NCBI RefSeq assembly: GCF_032118995.1
Contig: NC_092649.1
Span: 25,816,427 to 25,880,426, forward strand
Origin: Asterias amurensis
Lineage: Eukaryota; Echinodermata; Asteroidea; Forcipulatida; Asteriidae
Direction: 5' to 3'
Length of the DNA stretch: 64,000 bases
Part shown: positions 62,322 to 64,000 of the stretch, piece by piece
Position numbering within the stretch: position 1 is the first letter of the stretch
Layout of the letters: every line of letters begins with the position of its first letter
The notes under the pieces: generated by a model
What the model saw: the letters and a program-made list of their open reading frames with translations, nothing else
The model's database searches: none
Told to the model about the DNA's origin: nothing
Position numbers and translations under genes: made by a program

Positions 62322-64000
62322 GTGTTTTCTAATTTGAGATATTAGAATCTTCCTGCGAGGACATAACTGCTCCAGAATATCGGCAGTATCTCAAAAACGC
62401 TACACCACCTTTTGAAGTACAAATTTTACATGTAAGTTTTATGGTATACAATTATTAGGAATGAAACCGATGGGTTCCAATTACCAAACGTACTGTGTTA
62501 ATTTTGTTCACACTAAACAGTAGGCTTTAATCATGTCATCTTGGTCATATTCTCTGTTCATCCAAATAGTGCTGAATGCTCATGTTAATTACACGAAAGG
62601 AACCAGACTATTTTTTCCTTCAAGCCTCAGTTTGGTTTACATTGGTTTGAATGAAGAAAAATCAAGATGGCCGCACCTAGATACAGGCCTACATTCATCC
62701 ACGCTAATATCACGAAATCTGTCATCCGATGGTTTATCTCATTTACACCACCAAAGAGCCATTCAGATCACCAAGGTTGTCTTTATCGTCTTTTAATTCT
62801 TGATGCTTCATTTACTCAACGGTTTTTTGTAATCCGTCACCGCCTGCAAGGACGGGATAATCGACGGTTTAACGAAAAGAGATTTAAGACGTTCCATGTT
62901 TGTTCGCTCTTTAAAACAGAAAATGTTAAGCTGGAGACTCATGGTTACGCCACTGTGACCCCCCCCCCCCCCCCCCTTGCCATACACGCTCACACGTACA
63001 CATTACGGAATGAACAAAATGGGCGCCCTCTAGATTGATACTTTCCTAGTGGACTTTTGGTACTCGTTTCAAGGGTTGAACTCTGTGTAAAACGAGAAAA
63101 AGTTTCATCTACCAAAAAACCAAAACAAACCTTTTAAAAATGTCCTGGTGAACTGCTCGTCTTGTTTTTCATGTGATTCACAATCTCGGTTCACCACATT
63201 GCATTTAGGAGGACTGTTGGCCAAGTACTGGTAGCAGATTTGGATGGTGTAAAGTAATGTGGTTGTGTAAAAAAAATAATTTATTTATTTATTCAAAAAT
63301 CTTTATACAGGATACAAAAATCAGCACAACAGCTGCAATACATTATGGTCCTGTGAAAAAAAGAAGGCTTTTCGGCGATATCTAAACAAACCGACCACCT
63401 TTTGAAATGAAATTTTCACACGGTAAATTTACATTTGCTGGATTAAAACTGGGTAAGCTATATAATACTTTGAAAGAACAGTCCTGTTGTAAAACAAGTT
63501 TCATAAGTTCATACATTTCATAAGTTCATACGTTTATACTTCACCATAAATGTTCTCACCAATGTCGAGGGGCGGTCGTCCATGGTTCATGTTAATTCCA
63601 GAGTAGCTCCCTGGAGATTAGAATGTTTCGCTTTAATTGGTCCCACTGGGATTTCCGATGTATTGCCACTTTGGAGAGATAACGTAACATGGTCAGCTGT
63701 TAAGATGTGGGTGGCAACATGCTCGATGTGCGCGCCAAAAGCGTATTGACAGGCGGTTGATTCATATTTTTAACTTGGGGGGGGGGGGGGCTGGGGTTGC
63801 AAACAAAAAATATTGAAGAGAACAAAAACGTTCGTGAAAGATTAGCCAACTGTTTTCGTGCGACATCTTTTTTGGCAAAATGGCAGCTGGAATAGTTTTG
63901 ATTAAATTTTTTGAAGAAAAATATTGCAGAGATTGGCAGTATTCATAAAAGATAAGGCAATCGTTACTGTGGCAACAGCATTTTGGGCAATTGACAGCTG

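Larger units (their letters stand above)
58840..64000 (+). other. probable intron or 3' flank of the downstream gene
   Basis: The gene must continue, because exon 57778-58839 ends at a donor in phase 1, but I cannot place a further exon before 64000. The interval has two TTAA MITEs, a 55196-type repeat, a short hairpin at 62283-62321, and C- or G-runs at 62255, 62960 and 63777. The stretches 58850-59370 and 63040-64000 hold nothing else I recognise. Confidence 0.4.

Noticed and set aside
62667-63038. 123-codon plus-strand frame starting MAAPRYRPTF
   Set aside because: It starts in a dispersed repeat also seen near 41.1 kb and ends in a poly-C run; no domain recognised.
1-64000. Retroviral, LTR or Polinton-type elements
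   Set aside because: I found no polymerase, integrase, capsid or protease frame and no paired long terminal repeats.

Overview
The window is metazoan nuclear DNA, most likely from an echinoderm and probably a sea star. It has large GT-AG introns, an animal-specific inner nuclear membrane gene, and dense short TIR elements, tRNA-derived SINEs and foldback repeats of the kind I associate with asteroid genomes. The species assignment is inference. Nothing here looks prokaryotic, and I see no CRISPR array. I found no retroviral, LTR-type or Polinton coding region.

Layout. Bases 1-640 hold four tandem tRNA-Ala genes in the anticodon order TGC, AGC, TGC, AGC, plus a gutted fifth copy. Each full copy has an octamer-like ATGCAAAT exactly 26 bases upstream. 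Bases 1114-39465 (+) are a complete 14-exon gene for LEMD3/MAN1, an inner nuclear membrane protein of 875 residues. It has a LEM domain, a long disordered nucleoplasmic region, a first transmembrane segment, a luminal MSC domain, a second transmembrane segment, a winged-helix region and a C-terminal RRM/UHM domain. All 14 exons join in phase. Its introns carry most of the repeats in the window. These include TTAA-flanked MITEs, a roughly 15-unit 68-bp satellite split by a 908-bp TIR element, foldback elements with arms up to about 75 bases, and SINEs.

Bases 39466-44400 are the LEMD3 3' UTR and intergenic DNA, with a four-copy 166-bp tandem array. A second plus-strand gene, which I do not recognise, probably begins near 44.4 kb. 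It has a TATA-like box, a possible noncoding exon, a coding first exon at 45832-46078, an 11.7-kb intron and a 1,062-base exon at 57778-58839. The protein is disordered and basic, has an LC8-like VQT motif, and ends this exon in a coiled coil. It runs past the window. The rest, up to 64000, is intron or intergenic sequence with more MITEs.

Working relationships. The tRNA cluster and LEMD3 are independent units. LEMD3 is expected, from its family, to tether chromatin-bound BAF and antagonise R-Smads at the inner nuclear membrane. No functional link between LEMD3 and the second gene can be read from the sequence.
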